Assembly: GCA_963797565.1 (NCBI GenBank)
Contig: CAWCPM010000002.1
Location: forward strand, 62,001-126,000
From: JAICYJ01 sp963797565
GTDB taxonomy: Bacteria > Actinomycetota > Thermoleophilia > Gaiellales > JAICJC01
DNA length: 64,000 nucleotides
Reading direction: 5' to 3'
Below are positions 31,390 through 42,216 of this stretch, one piece after another; the stretch's first letter is position 1, and each line of letters opens with the position of its first letter. Position numbers and translations under genes: made by a program. A model generated the notes under the pieces. The model was given only the letters and a program-made list of their open reading frames with translations, ran no database searches and was not told the origin of the DNA.

Positions 31390-32478
31390 TCAGGCCTCGT
31401 GCACGTCGGCCACCAGCAGCGTATCCGGGCCGACCGGGCGGCTGCTCAGCTCGAGCTCCCCCTCGCCCAGCCGCATGGCGGGCCAGCCCTCCAGCGCATT
31501 CGGCCCGGCACCCAGCACAAGCGGTGCCACGAACAGCGCCAGCCGGTCGACCAGGCCGTCCCGCCGCAGCGCCGCGGCGAGGGTGGGGCCACCCTCCAGC
31601 AGCACCGTCGCCACGCCACGGCGCCCCAGCTCGGCCAGCGCCTGGGCGGCGTCGCTCGCCTCGATCGCCTCGACCCCGGCCGCGGCCAGTGCGGCGATCC
31701 CGGGCGCGCCCGGACGGCACACCACCGCCACCGGGCCCTCGCCGACGCTCCGCACCAGAGCCGAGCCAACCGGCAGCCGCGCGGCGCGATCGAACACGAC
31801 CCGCAGCGGCTGGCGCTCCGCGGGAGGCACGCAGTCTCGTGCGGTCAGCTCCGGATCGTCGGCAAGCGCTGTGCCGATGCCGACCGCGACCGCGCCCGAC
31901 CTCGCCCGCCACTCGTGCACCAGCGCCCGGCTCTGCGGCGAGGAGATCCAGCGCGGCTCGCCGCCGGGGGCGGCCACGCGGCCGTCGATGCTGACGGCGG
32001 CCTTGTAGGTGACATGCGGCCGTCCCAGCCGCACCAGCGTGCGGAACCCGGCGTTCTGGCGGCGGGCCCGGCGCTCGATGTCGCCGGTTGCCAGCTCCAC
32101 CTCGACGCCCGCGGCGCGCAACCGCTCGATGCCACGGCCGTTGGTGCGCGGATCCGGGTCGACCGCCGCGATCACTACGCGGGCAACCCCGGCCGCGATC
32201 AGGGCATCGGAGCAGGGCGGCGTGCGGCCGTGGTGCGCGCACGGCTCGAGGCTGACGTAGGCGGTGGCACCCGACGCGTCGCCCGCCGCCGCCAGGGCGA
32301 CGATCTCGGCGTGCGGCAATCCCGGGCGCTCGTGCCAGCCCTCGCCGATGACGGCGCCGTCGCGCACCAGCACGCATCCGACCATGGGATTCGGCGCCAC
32401 GGTGCGGGCACCCAGCTCGGCCAGCTCGAGGCACCGCTCCAGGTGCCGGAGATCCTCCGGGCCTATGGAGTCAACCAT
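31390..32478 (-). CDS. ribD: riboflavin biosynthesis deaminase/reductase RibD
   Basis: 362 residues. Deaminase zinc site: PHAEIVAL (H56, E58) and SLEPCAHHGRTPPC (C80, C89). Reductase half from about 145: RPHVTYKAAVSIDG, DCVPPAERQPLRVVFD, LLEGGPTLAAALRRDG. ATG overlaps the rpe stop (TGATG); TTG one codon earlier is also open. The start region (ATGGTTGACTCCATA) resembles the inverted-repeat arms found at 52 kb. The rib genes are not preceded by a recognisable FMN riboswitch. Confidence 0.95.
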   Translation of the reverse strand: MVDSIGPEDLRHLERCLELAELGARTVAPNPMVGCVLVRDGAVIGEGWHERPGLPHAEIVALAAAGDASGATAYVSLEPCAHHGRTPPCSDALIAAGVARVVIAAVDPDPRTNGRGIERLRAAGVEVELATGDIERRARRQNAGFRTLVRLGRPHVTYKAAVSIDGRVAAPGGEPRWISSPQSRALVHEWRARSGAVAVGIGTALADDPELTARDCVPPAERQPLRVVFDRAARLPVGSALVRSVGEGPVAVVCRPGAPGIAALAAAGVEAIEASDAAQALAELGRRGVATVLLEGGPTLAAALRRDGLVDRLALFVAPLVLGAGPNALEGWPAMRLGEGELELSSRPVGPDTLLVADVHEA

Positions 32479-33173
32479 CAAACGCGGCTGTGGCCGACGG
32501 CGAGCGAGACCAGCTCACGGTACGCATCGCCCGGCGCCGGCGTCGAGAAGACGGCCGACCCGGCAACCAGGATGTTGGCTCCGGCACGGTGCACGTCGGC
32601 GATGGTGGTCGGCCCGACGCCGCCGTCGACCTCCACCTGCACGGGCTCGGCACGCTGTTCGGCCAGCTCGCGCATGAGCGGCAGGCGGTCGAGCGTGGCG
32701 GGGATGAAGGCCTGCCCGCCGAAGCCGGGGTTGACGCTCATGCACAGCAGCACGTCCGCGTACCGCGCCGCCTCCTCGAGCGCCGCCACCGGGGTGGCCG
32801 GGTTCAGCGTCACACCGGCCCGGCAGCCGAGTTCGTGGATGGCGTGGAGAGTGCGGTGCAGGTGCGGGCAGGTCTCGACGTGCACCGTGATGCTGTCGGC
32901 CCCGGCGGCCGCAAACTGGTCGATGTGACGCTCCGGCTGCTCGATCATCAGGTGCACGTCGGCGAAGCCGCCGCGGTCGTGGATCAGCGAGGTGATGTCG
33001 GCCACCATCTTCGGCCCGAATGTGATCACGGGGACGAAATGGCCGTCCATCACGTCGATGTGGATGACCCGGGCGCCCGCGTCCAGCACCTCGCCCACCT
33101 GCTCGCGCATGCGGCCGAAGTCCGCCGACAGGATCGACGGAGCCACCTCGACCGAAGAGGGCCACTCTCGCAT
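32478..33173 (-). CDS. rpe: ribulose-phosphate 3-epimerase
   Basis: 231 residues. APSILSADFGRMREQV, VIHIDVMDGHFVPVITFGPKMV, HLMIEQPERHID, VNPGFGGQAFIPATLDRL and EVDGGVGPTTIADVHRAGANILVAGSAVF are the family motifs of the TIM barrel, with metal-binding histidines and aspartates present. It connects the pentose phosphate pathway to ribulose-5-phosphate, which RibB consumes, a metabolic reason for its place before ribD. Confidence 0.95.
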   Translation of the reverse strand: MREWPSSVEVAPSILSADFGRMREQVGEVLDAGARVIHIDVMDGHFVPVITFGPKMVADITSLIHDRGGFADVHLMIEQPERHIDQFAAAGADSITVHVETCPHLHRTLHAIHELGCRAGVTLNPATPVAALEEAARYADVLLCMSVNPGFGGQAFIPATLDRLPLMRELAEQRAEPVQVEVDGGVGPTTIADVHRAGANILVAGSAVFSTPAPGDAYRELVSLAVGHSRV

Positions 33174-33181
33174 GCGCCGTC

Positions 33182-33187
33182 AGGATA
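33182..33187 (-). promoter_or_regulatory. -10 box of rpe (leaderless)
   Basis: TATCCT 8 nt before the ATG, at the end of the 273-nt rsmB-rpe spacer. The remainder of that spacer (33188-33446) holds no credible gene. Confidence 0.4.
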
Positions 33188-33272
33188 GTGAAGCGCTCGG
33201 GTGCGAGGCGCAGACAGGGCCGAATACCGCGCTCGTGACACCTCGGCGGCGGCCCCGTGACCTCGGCGTTGG

Positions 33273-33299
33273 CAACACCGGTGCCAGGCGCCGGCGTTG
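33273..33299 (-). terminator. near-palindrome in the rsmB-rpe spacer
   Basis: A 27-nt palindrome centred on 33286: CAAC/GTTG, CCGG/CCGG and GCC/GGC pair, with one mismatch and one wobble between the blocks. It lies downstream of rsmB and could end that unit or act as a DNA-binding site. Confidence 0.35.
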
Positions 33300-33446
33300 C
33301 GGTCCCGCGCGGCCGGTGCCGCAAGCGACGCAGCCATGCGGGCCCGCGAGGATCGCGCACGGCGGTCGTTGCATTGCCGCAACCCGGCCGAAGGCAACGG
33401 AAGCGTCCCGCCCGTCGTTGCATTCCGCCGCCCGGGCCGCCGTCGG

Positions 33447-34649
33447 TCAGGCGCCGGTGGCGGCGATGTAGAAGCCGTCGCTGCCCTCGGTCTGGGGCAG
33501 CAGGTAGCTGCCGCCGGGCAGCACTCCCTCGCACTCGTCGCGGCGGAGCGTGCAGACCGAGTACACGAGTGCGCCGTCCGGTGCCAGCAGACCGCGCGCG
33601 TGCCCGAGCATCGCCCGCTGCAGCCCCGCCAGCTCGGCGGCGTCCTGCGGCGTTCGCCGCCAGCGCGCGTCCGGGCGTCCCGCCAGCACCCCGAGGCCGC
33701 TGCAGGGCGGGTCGAGCAGAATCCGGTCAAAGCCCGTCTCGGCGAACTCCAGCACGTCCGCCAGCACCACCCGGGCGCAGGTGGCGCCGAACCGTGCCAG
33801 CGTTCGCTCGAGCTCCGCCGCCCGACCGGCGTGGCGCTCGACGCAGACCAGCTCGCCCCGGTTCTCCATCAGCGCCGCCAGCTGCCCGGACTTGCCACCC
33901 GGCGCCGCACACAGGTCGAGCACGCGCATGCCCGGCCGTGGATCGAGCATCCGCGCCGGCCGCATCGACGACCGCGACTGCGGCCACACCGCCCCGCTCG
34001 CAAACGCCTCGGTGGCGGTCACGTCGATCATCTCCTCCAGCACCAGCGCCTCCGGCAGCCCCTCCACCGTCCGCGCCGCCGCACCCATGTCCGGATCATC
34101 CCCCCGCAGCGTGTTCACCCGCACGCACAGCTCCGCGGGCCGGTTCTGCGCGTCTGCGCAGGCGTTCGCGCCGTCGGCCCCCATCAGCGCCGTCCACTCC
34201 TCCATCACCCAGTCCGGGTACGAGAAGCGCAGCTCCGGCGGCAGCGTCTCCACCCACTCCGGGCCGGCCTCGGCGATCCGCCGCAGCACCGCGTTCGCCA
34301 GGCCCGCGACCTGCGCTCCGGCCACGTCCCGCGCCAGATCCACGCCCTCGCTGACCGCCGCCCGCGCCGGCACCGCGTCCGAGAACAGCAGCTCATAGCC
34401 ACTCACCCGCAGCGCGTTTCGCAGCGGCGCCTGCAGCCGCATCGGCCGCCTGCCGCCCAGCCGCTCGACCGCGTGGTCGACCGTCCGCATCCGCTGCACC
34501 GCGCCGTACGCCATCCGCATCGCCTGGCGCCGCTCCCGCCCCTCCAGCCCGGTGGCCTCGCCCGCGAACGCCCGGTCCGCGTACGCCCCCTGCTCGAAGG
34601 TGCGCCGCACCACCTCGTAGGCCACGCGTCGTGCGTCGGGCCCGCTCAC
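33447..34649 (-). CDS. rsmB: 16S rRNA (cytosine967-C5)-methyltransferase RsmB (Sun/NusB-like)
   Basis: 400 residues from GTG 34649 (GTGA overlap with fmt). The N-terminal NusB-like domain spans about 1-130; the methyltransferase has LDLCAAPGGKSGQLA, the DPPCSGLG cysteine, and the catalytic-cysteine segment YSVCTLRRDE. Family members modify C967 of 16S rRNA. The def-fmt-rsmB arrangement is conserved across bacteria. Confidence 0.93.
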   Translation of the reverse strand: MSGPDARRVAYEVVRRTFEQGAYADRAFAGEATGLEGRERRQAMRMAYGAVQRMRTVDHAVERLGGRRPMRLQAPLRNALRVSGYELLFSDAVPARAAVSEGVDLARDVAGAQVAGLANAVLRRIAEAGPEWVETLPPELRFSYPDWVMEEWTALMGADGANACADAQNRPAELCVRVNTLRGDDPDMGAAARTVEGLPEALVLEEMIDVTATEAFASGAVWPQSRSSMRPARMLDPRPGMRVLDLCAAPGGKSGQLAALMENRGELVCVERHAGRAAELERTLARFGATCARVVLADVLEFAETGFDRILLDPPCSGLGVLAGRPDARWRRTPQDAAELAGLQRAMLGHARGLLAPDGALVYSVCTLRRDECEGVLPGGSYLLPQTEGSDGFYIAATGA

Positions 34650-35518
34650 GTCGCACGCGCGGGCGGCTCGCGCAGCCCGCGCAGGAAGTCCGCCGCCGCC
34701 ATCCGGCCCTTGCCCGCCGGCTGCAGCTCCAGGATCTGCAGGGCGCCCTCGCCGCAGCCGACCACCAGCTCCGCGCCGACCTCCCCCGCTCCCGGCCCCT
34801 GCGCGAGCGGCCGCGCGCGCCACACCTGGCAGGGCCGCCCGTCCAGCACCGTCCGCGCCCCGATGTGCGGCGACAGCGCCCGCACCTTCCGGTCGAGCTC
34901 GGCCGCCGGGCGCGACCAGTCAAGCGACCGCTCCGCCGCCTCGATCTTGTGGGCGTACGTGACCCCCTGCTCGTCCTGCGCCCGCGGCACCGGCCGCTCC
35001 AGCAACGCCCGCTCCAGCAGCGGCACGCCCAGCTCGAGCGCCGCCCGCCGCACCGCTCCCGCGTCGTCATGCTCGCCGATCGCTATCCGCTGCTCGGCCA
35101 GGATCGGGCCCGCGTCGAGCTCCGGCGCCACCTCGATCACCGCCACCGCCGTCTCGGCGTCGCCGGCCATGATCGCACGCTCCACCGGCGCCGCTCCGCG
35201 CCAGCGCGGCAGGGCCGAGGGGTGCAGGTTGACCAGCGGGTACGCGCCCAGCAGCGGCGCCCGCAGGATCTGCCCGAACGCCACCACCACCCCGGCCTCC
35301 GCCTCCGGCGGCTCGGCGCTCGCGTTCTGCGGCTGTGTCAGCGGCAGCCCCAGCTCGAGCGCCGCTGCCGCCACCGGCGGCGCGGTCAGCGCGCGCCCGC
35401 GGCCGCTGGGCCGGTCGGGCTGGCTGACCACCGCGGCCACCCGGACGGCTCCCCGGTCCACGAGCGCGCGGAGCACCTCGGCACCGAACTCCGACGTCCC
35501 GAAGTAGGCGACGTTCAC
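34646..35518 (-). CDS. fmt: methionyl-tRNA formyltransferase
   Basis: 290 residues. VAYFGTSEFGAEVLRAL opens the formyl-transferase domain, VVVAFGQILRAPLLG and LVNLHPSALPRWRGAAPVERAI hold the catalytic H of the HPSxLP motif, and AELDRKVRALSPHIGA begins the C-terminal OB-like domain. It formylates initiator Met-tRNA; Def, encoded immediately upstream (4-nt overlap), removes the formyl group later. Confidence 0.95.
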   Translation of the reverse strand: MNVAYFGTSEFGAEVLRALVDRGAVRVAAVVSQPDRPSGRGRALTAPPVAAAALELGLPLTQPQNASAEPPEAEAGVVVAFGQILRAPLLGAYPLVNLHPSALPRWRGAAPVERAIMAGDAETAVAVIEVAPELDAGPILAEQRIAIGEHDDAGAVRRAALELGVPLLERALLERPVPRAQDEQGVTYAHKIEAAERSLDWSRPAAELDRKVRALSPHIGARTVLDGRPCQVWRARPLAQGPGAGEVGAELVVGCGEGALQILELQPAGKGRMAAADFLRGLREPPARAT

Positions 35519-36114
35519 CCGGCGCGCAGGCGCAGCTCGCGCAGCGCCTCGCGGCGTTCCTGATCCTCGGCGCGGTCGAAGATCAGGATGCCGTCCAGGT
35601 GGTCGATCTCATGCTGGATCACCCGCGCCTCGAAGCCCTCGACGTCCATGTCGACCGCATCCCCGGACGCGTCCCGGCCCGACACCCGCACACGCAGGTG
35701 CCGTGCCACCGGCACCTGCAGCTCGCCCCCGAGCAGCGACAGGCAGCCCTCCGTGCCCACCTCCGTCTCGTCAGAGCGTTCCACCAGCTCCGGGTTGATC
35801 AGCACCTTCGGCTCGTCCTCATCGCTCGCGCGGTAGACCAGGATCCGGCGCAGGATGCCGAGCTGCGGGGCCGCCAGGCCCACCCCGTGGGCGCGCTCCA
35901 TCACGTCCAGCATCCGCTCGGCCAGCCGCTGCACCTCGTCATCAACCTCGGCCACCGCCGTGGCAGCGTTGCGCAGGGCCGGGTCGGGATACTGGCGCAC
36001 CAGCCGCAGCGCGGCGACACGCCACTCCCTCCGCTCCTCGGGCGACGGCCGGCCTTCGTCCTCCGCCTCGTCCTCGACCGGCTCGTCCAGATGCTCGGCC
36101 TGCTGCTCAGACAT
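35515..36114 (-). CDS. def: peptide deformylase
   Basis: 199 residues. Motif 1 GVGLAAPQLG, motif 2 EGCLSL (C124) and motif 3 QHEIDHLDG (H168, E169, H172) give the metal site; the EGCLSL form indicates a standard active enzyme. A 30-residue acidic N-terminal extension (EDEAEDEGRPSPEE) is longer than usual. The start overlaps the isochorismatase-like gene by 8 nt. Confidence 0.95.
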   Translation of the reverse strand: MSEQQAEHLDEPVEDEAEDEGRPSPEERREWRVAALRLVRQYPDPALRNAATAVAEVDDEVQRLAERMLDVMERAHGVGLAAPQLGILRRILVYRASDEDEPKVLINPELVERSDETEVGTEGCLSLLGGELQVPVARHLRVRVSGRDASGDAVDMDVEGFEARVIQHEIDHLDGILIFDRAEDQERREALRELRLRAG

Positions 36115-36643
36115 CGTCCGCCGATGTCACCGCCGCGTACCCGTCTCCGAGCGCGGCCAGGAACGCCCCGTGCACGCTCGCCGCCGGGATCGACCGGCCC
36201 GCGAACTCGAGGTCAAGCGTCGCGCAGGCGTCGTGCACGACCGTGCAGTCGAAGCCGAGATCGGCGGCCGCGCGCACCGTCGCATCAACGCACATGCTGG
36301 TCATCATCCCCGCGATCACCAGGTCGGTGGCGCCGGCACCGCGCAGCTTCTGCTCGAGGTCGGTCTCGCGGAAGCTGTTCGGGTAGGCCTTCTGCGTGAC
36401 CGTCTCGCCGGCGGCCGGCCGCACGGACTCGTGGATCTCGACACCGGGTGTCCCCGGGGAGAGGTACTCGGCGTCGTCGCCCTCCCACAGGTGCTGCACG
36501 TGGAACACCGGCTCGCCCCGCTCGCGGAAGCCCGCCAGCAGCGCCGAGGCGCGCTCCGCGGCCTGCTCCGGGCCGACCAGCTCGCAGCGGCCGCCCGGGA
36601 AATAATCGTTCTGGATGTCGACGATCACCAGTGCTCGTGCCAT
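36107..36643 (-). CDS. isochorismatase-like cysteine hydrolase
   Basis: 178 residues with the complete catalytic triad of the family: D9 (VDIQNDYF), K85 (TQKAYPNSF) and C118 (GMMTSMCVDAT). Related enzymes hydrolyse nicotinamide, carbamoylsarcosine or isochorismate; substrate not assignable. It leads the def-fmt-rsmB unit, with TAACCT 6 nt before its ATG, so its expression may be tied to protein maturation only by co-transcription. Confidence 0.88.
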   Translation of the reverse strand: MARALVIVDIQNDYFPGGRCELVGPEQAAERASALLAGFRERGEPVFHVQHLWEGDDAEYLSPGTPGVEIHESVRPAAGETVTQKAYPNSFRETDLEQKLRGAGATDLVIAGMMTSMCVDATVRAAADLGFDCTVVHDACATLDLEFAGRSIPAASVHGAFLAALGDGYAAVTSADDV

Positions 36644-36649
36644 GCCGGA

Positions 36650-36655
36650 AGGTTA
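36650..36655 (-). promoter_or_regulatory. -10 box of the isochorismatase-like gene (leaderless)
   Basis: TAACCT 6 nt before the ATG; it overlaps the priA stop codon, so coincidence is possible. Confidence 0.3.
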
Positions 36656-38595
36656 GTTGAAAGACTGGGGATCGACATCGACGACCGCCGTCGCGCCCAC
36701 CCGTCGCAGGTCGGCCGACAGATCGCGCAGCAGCCCGCGGAACACCGCCGCGGCCCGGCGCGGGTCGGCCGTCTTCACCAGCAGGTGGCTGCGCGAGCGG
36801 TCGCGCAGCCGGAACAGCGGCGCAGGCCCCAGCAAGAGGTCGTCCCCCAGCGCCGGCGCCGCCGCGTCAGCCAGCGTGACGGCGATGTCCTCGGCCACCT
36901 GCGGCTCCGGAGCCGCCACCAGCACCCGCACCAGCCGCCCGAACGGCGGATAGCCGAGCTCGCGGCGCCGCTCCAGCTCGCCGTCCAGAAACTCCTCCAC
37001 GGCGTGCCTCGCGGCCAGCTCGACCACCCGCGAGGCCGGCTCCCAGGCCTGGATCAGCACCCGCCCCTGCGGGTCGCCCGGCCGCCCGGGGCGGCCGGCC
37101 AGCTGCGTCAGCAGGGCGAACGTGCGCTCCTCCGCCCGGAAGTCCGGCATCGCCATCCCGGTCTCGGCGTCCAGCACCGCCGCCAGCGTGACGCCGGGCA
37201 CGTCGTGCCCCTTCGCCACCAGCTGCGTGCCCACCAGCACCGCCCGGTCGGCGGCGCGGAACGCTGCCAGCGTGGCCTCCGGCTCGTCGCTCTGCGCCGC
37301 CACGTCGGCGTCCAGCCGCAGCACGGACAGCCCCGGGAACAGGTCGCCCAGCTCCTCCTCCACCGCCCGCGTGCCGGATCCGATCCGCGTCAAGTCGACC
37401 GAGCCGCACTCGGGGCATGCCCGCGGCGGCCGCTCGGTGTGGCCGCAGTGGTGACAGACCAGGCGGGCCCCGCCGTGCAGCGACAGCGAGACGTCGCAGC
37501 GCGGGCAGCGCCAGCCGTGCCCGCACGACCGGCAGTGGATGGCAGCCGCGGAGCCACGGCGGTTCTGGAGCAGGATGGCGCGTCCGCCCGCGTCCTCGAT
37601 CCGCCCCAGCGCGTCGCGCAGCGGCCGCGTCAGCGGGTAGCCGCCGTCGTTCCGCAGGTCGACCACCTCCACCGCCGGCAGCGGCCCGCCAACACGCCCT
37701 GGGAGCGCGATCCGGCGGGGGATGCCGTGCCAGGATTCCGGCCGCGGCGTGGCGCTGCCGAACACGACCAGAGCGCCCTCCAGCCGCGCCCGCTTCGCGG
37801 CCACGCGGCGCGCGTCGTATCGGGGATCGCTCTCATGCTTGTAGGAGGCGTCGTGCTCCTCGTCCACCACGATCATGCCCAGCCGCGGCATCGCGGCGAA
37901 CACCGCCGAGCGGGCGCCCACCACCACGCGCGCCTCGCCGTCGGCGATGCGCCGGTGCTCGGCGCCGCGCCGGGCAGGGGTGAGCGCGCTGTGCAGCACC
38001 GCCACGGTGTCACCGAAGCGGGCCTGGAAGCGGGCGGCCGTCTGCGGCGTCAGCGCGATCTCCGGCACCAGCACGATCGCCCCCCGTCCATCCGCCAGCT
38101 CCCGCTCGATCGCCCGCAGGTAGACCTCGGTCTTGCCCGATCCGGTGACGCCGTGCAGCAGCACCTCGTGCGCACCGTCCGTCCGCGCCCGCTCGATCGC
38201 CTCCACGGCAGCCTGCTGGGCATCGGTCAGCGTCACCGGCCGGTCCTCGGAGACCGGTTCGGAGACCGGCTTCAGCCGCCGCTTCGGCGGCCGCGGAGGC
38301 ACCACCAGCGCGACCGCGCGGGCCAGCGTGGAGGCGGTGCCCTCCGCGATCCAGACGGCCAGGTCGAGCAGGGACTCCGGCAGCCGGCCGGTCACCTCGA
38401 GCACAGACTTGAGCTCACCGCCGCCCGCGTCCGGCTCGTCTTCGACCGACTCCACGACACCGTCCACCTCGCGGGTGCCGAGCGGCACGCGCACCAGGGA
38501 GCCGCGCACCACGTCGGCGGCGAGGTGCTCAGGCACCGCATAGTCGAACGGCCGGTCGACCGCCCGGGCGGTGACCAGCGGCTGGATGCGGGCGA

Positions 38596-38599
<4 letters not shown>
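36653..38599 (-). CDS. priA: primosomal protein N' (PriA), probable CTG start
   Basis: Helicase motifs: GVTGSGKTEVYL, LVPEIALTPQTAARF, VVDEEHDASYKHE, FGSATPRPES; zinc knuckles CRSCGHGWRCPRC and CHHCGHTERPPRACPEC; C-terminal GTQLVAKGHDVPGVTLAAVLDAE. The first ATG/GTG/TTG is GTG 38536, but the 21 codons before it (ARAVDRPFDYAVPEHL region) match the PriA N-terminus, and no canonical start exists in this stretch. CTG at 38599 would overlap the metK TGA as CTGA, exactly the 4-nt geometry used by most neighbours, so I extend to it (648 residues). PriA restarts collapsed replication forks. Confidence 0.88.
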
Positions 38600-39831
<1,232 letters not shown>

Positions 39832-39838
39832 GGCGGGG

Positions 39839-39844
39839 ACTCTA
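39839..39844 (-). promoter_or_regulatory. -10 box of metK (leaderless)
   Basis: TAGAGT 7 nt before the GTG in the 43-nt gpsA-metK gap; no Shine-Dalgarno sequence. Confidence 0.4.
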
Positions 39845-39874
39845 CCAGCGGCCGCGGAGGCAACCCGGCGGCCG

Positions 39875-40861
39875 TCACTCCTCCGCGGGCTCGCGCGCCA
39901 TCAGGCCGGCAAGCGCCTCCAGCGCCGTCGTCGTGCCGTCCGCGACGCTGCAGACGGCCTCCGTGATCGGCAGCTCGAGGCCGTTGTCGCGGGCCAGGTC
40001 GCGCAGCGCCGGCGCGGTCGTCAGCCCCTCCGCCACCTGCCCGATCTCCTGCTCGATCCAGTCCGACGGGACGCCCTTGGCGAGCAGCTCGCCGGCCCGT
40101 CGGTTCCGCGACAGCTGCGACGTGCAGGTGGCGACCAGATCGCCCATGCCGGCCATGCCCGAGTAGGTGCGCGGCTTCGCGCCGAATGCCTCGCCCATGC
40201 GCGCCATCTCGGCCATGCCGCGGGTGATGATCGCGGCCTTGGCGTTGTCGCCGAACCCGAGCCCGTCGGACACGCCCGCGGCCACGCCCATCACGTTCTT
40301 GGCGGCCGCGCACAGCTCGACGCCGACCACGTCCACCGAGGCATAGACGCGCAGCCGCGAGGTCGACACGGCGGCCTGGAGGCGGCGCGCCAGGTCGATG
40401 CTATCGCTGGCCAGCACCGACGCCGTCGGATAGTCGCGGGCCACCTCCTCGGCGTGGTTGGGGCCCGACAGGACGGCGATGCGGTCACGTGGCGCGACCG
40501 TCTCCAGCACCTCGCTCATGCGGCGGCGGGTGGCCGGATCGAGCCCCTTGGTCAGCGACAGCAGGGCGGCATCGGCTCCCAGCCGCGGCGCCAGCAGCTC
40601 CAGCGTCTCGGCGAACCAGCGGCTGGGCACGGCCATGGCGACCAGCTCGGTGGACGACAGCTGGGCGTCCTCGAGCCATGCCGCGCCCAATGTCGCGGGC
40701 AGCTCGACGTCGAACAGGTACCGCGGATTGCGGTGGTGCGTGGCGACGGCGTGAGCCTGGTCGCGGTCGCGGCAGACCAGCGTCGTCTGGTGCCCCGCCA
40801 TCGCCAGCAGCCGGGCGAACGCGGTGCCCCAGCTGCCGCCGCCGATCACCGCCGCCCTCAT
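39875..40861 (-). CDS. gpsA: glycerol-3-phosphate dehydrogenase [NAD(P)+]
   Basis: 328 residues. GGGSWGTAFARLLA is the dinucleotide loop, LSLTKGLDP the substrate loop, VLSGPNHAEEVARDYPTA and AAAKNVMGVAAGVSDGLGFGDNAKAAIITRGMAEM the GpsA signature with catalytic lysine. Produces sn-glycerol-3-phosphate, the acceptor for acyl-phosphate made by PlsX/FakA; plsC, two genes upstream, adds the second chain. Overlaps der as ATGA. Confidence 0.96.
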   Translation of the reverse strand: MRAAVIGGGSWGTAFARLLAMAGHQTTLVCRDRDQAHAVATHHRNPRYLFDVELPATLGAAWLEDAQLSSTELVAMAVPSRWFAETLELLAPRLGADAALLSLTKGLDPATRRRMSEVLETVAPRDRIAVLSGPNHAEEVARDYPTASVLASDSIDLARRLQAAVSTSRLRVYASVDVVGVELCAAAKNVMGVAAGVSDGLGFGDNAKAAIITRGMAEMARMGEAFGAKPRTYSGMAGMGDLVATCTSQLSRNRRAGELLAKGVPSDWIEQEIGQVAEGLTTAPALRDLARDNGLELPITEAVCSVADGTTTALEALAGLMAREPAEE

Positions 40862-42216
40862 TTGCGGCTCTGGAAGTCGATGATCACGGGCGCACCCTCG
40901 AGCCCGAGCCGGGCGCGGAGCTGGTTCTCGACGTAGTAGGCATAGTCGCGGGTGACCAGGCTGCGGTCGTTGACCACGATACGGAATCGCGGCGGCCTCG
41001 TGTCGTACTGGGTCGCGTACAGCAGGTTCAGACGCCGGCGGCCGCTGCGCGGGGGCTCGCGCTTGGCGGTGATCTCCTCCATCGCCCGGTTCAGCACACC
41101 GGTGCCGGCACGGGAGGTGAAGCGGCCGAACAGCTCCTCCACGGCATCCAGCAGCTTGTCCACGTTGCGCCCCGTCAGCGCGGAGGTGGTCATGATCGCC
41201 GGCCGCTGCCGCAGCTTGACGAGCATGCGCTGGCGCACGTCCTCGATCTCAACGGTCGTGATGTCCCACTTGGAGAGCACCACCAGCGTCGCACAGCCGG
41301 CCTTGCGGGCCTCGTCGGCCACCGCCAGGTCGCCCTCCACCAGCCCGTCGGACGAGTCCACCAGCACCAGCGCGATGTCCGCACGGCCGACCGCCTGCAG
41401 CGCCCGCAGCTCGCTGTAGTACTCGATCCCCTGCCGGTGCTTGCGCTTGCGGCGCAGCCCGGCCGTGTCGATCAGCCGGAAATGCTGCTCGTTGCGCACG
41501 AAGACCGTGTCGACGCTGTCGCGGGTGGTGCCCGCCACCTCCGACACGATCACGCGCGGCCGGCCGAGGATGGCGTTCAGCAGCGAGGACTTGCCGACGT
41601 TGGGGCGACCCAGGATCGCCACCCGGATCTCGTCTCCGGCGTCCTCATCGTGCTCGGCGCCGTCGATCCGCTCGAGCGCCTCCACGATCGCGTCCAGCAG
41701 GTCGCCGGTGCCACGGCCGTGCAGCGCCGACACCGAGATCGGGTCGCCCAGTCCCAGCGCGTGCAGCTCAAGGCCGCCGGCCTCGTGCGACGGATCGTCC
41801 ACCTTGTTGGCGACCACCAGCACGGGCCGCCGCGAGCGGCGCAGGATCTGCGCGATCTCCTCGTCGCCGGCGGCCAGCCCGGCACGGGCATCGATCACGA
41901 GCAGCACCAGGTGCGCCTCCTGCACGGCGATCCGCGCCTGCTCGGCGACCTCGGACTGCATCGGCGAGTCATCACCGGGGTCGACGCCGCCCGTGTCGAT
42001 CAGGACGAACTCGCGGCCGCGCCACTCGCACACCGACTCGGTGCGGTCACGCGTCACCCCCGGCGTCTCGTGCACCACCGCCTGGCGGCTCGATGTCAAC
42101 CGGTTGATCAGGGTCGATTTGCCCGCGTTCGGGAAGCCGACCACGGCCACGCGGCCGGCCAGCCGGCGCTGCTGCGGCGGTTCGGGCTGTTCGAGCTGCT
42201 CCGGCTGCTCGCTCAT
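40858..42216 (-). CDS. der: GTPase Der (EngA)
   Basis: 452 residues with two tandem GTPase domains: G1 GFPNAGKST (27-35) and GRPNVGKSS (about 190), each followed by DTGG or DTAG and by VVANKVD or VLSKWD. C-terminal KH-like domain ends VIIDFQSRK. A short Glu/Gln/Pro-rich N-terminus (EQPEQLEQPEPPQQ) precedes the first domain. Der is required for 50S assembly. Its ATG overlaps the plsC stop; note that the cmk frame is open right through plsC into this frame. Confidence 0.95.
   Translation of the reverse strand: MSEQPEQLEQPEPPQQRRLAGRVAVVGFPNAGKSTLINRLTSSRQAVVHETPGVTRDRTESVCEWRGREFVLIDTGGVDPGDDSPMQSEVAEQARIAVQEAHLVLLVIDARAGLAAGDEEIAQILRRSRRPVLVVANKVDDPSHEAGGLELHALGLGDPISVSALHGRGTGDLLDAIVEALERIDGAEHDEDAGDEIRVAILGRPNVGKSSLLNAILGRPRVIVSEVAGTTRDSVDTVFVRNEQHFRLIDTAGLRRKRKHRQGIEYYSELRALQAVGRADIALVLVDSSDGLVEGDLAVADEARKAGCATLVVLSKWDITTVEIEDVRQRMLVKLRQRPAIMTTSALTGRNVDKLLDAVEELFGRFTSRAGTGVLNRAMEEITAKREPPRSGRRRLNLLYATQYDTRPPRFRIVVNDRSLVTRDYAYYVENQLRARLGLEGAPVIIDFQSRK

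Noticed and set aside
33174..33446. FMN riboswitch before the rib genes
   Set aside because: No conserved FMN-element segments are recognisable, and the palindrome and -10 box explain the visible structure.
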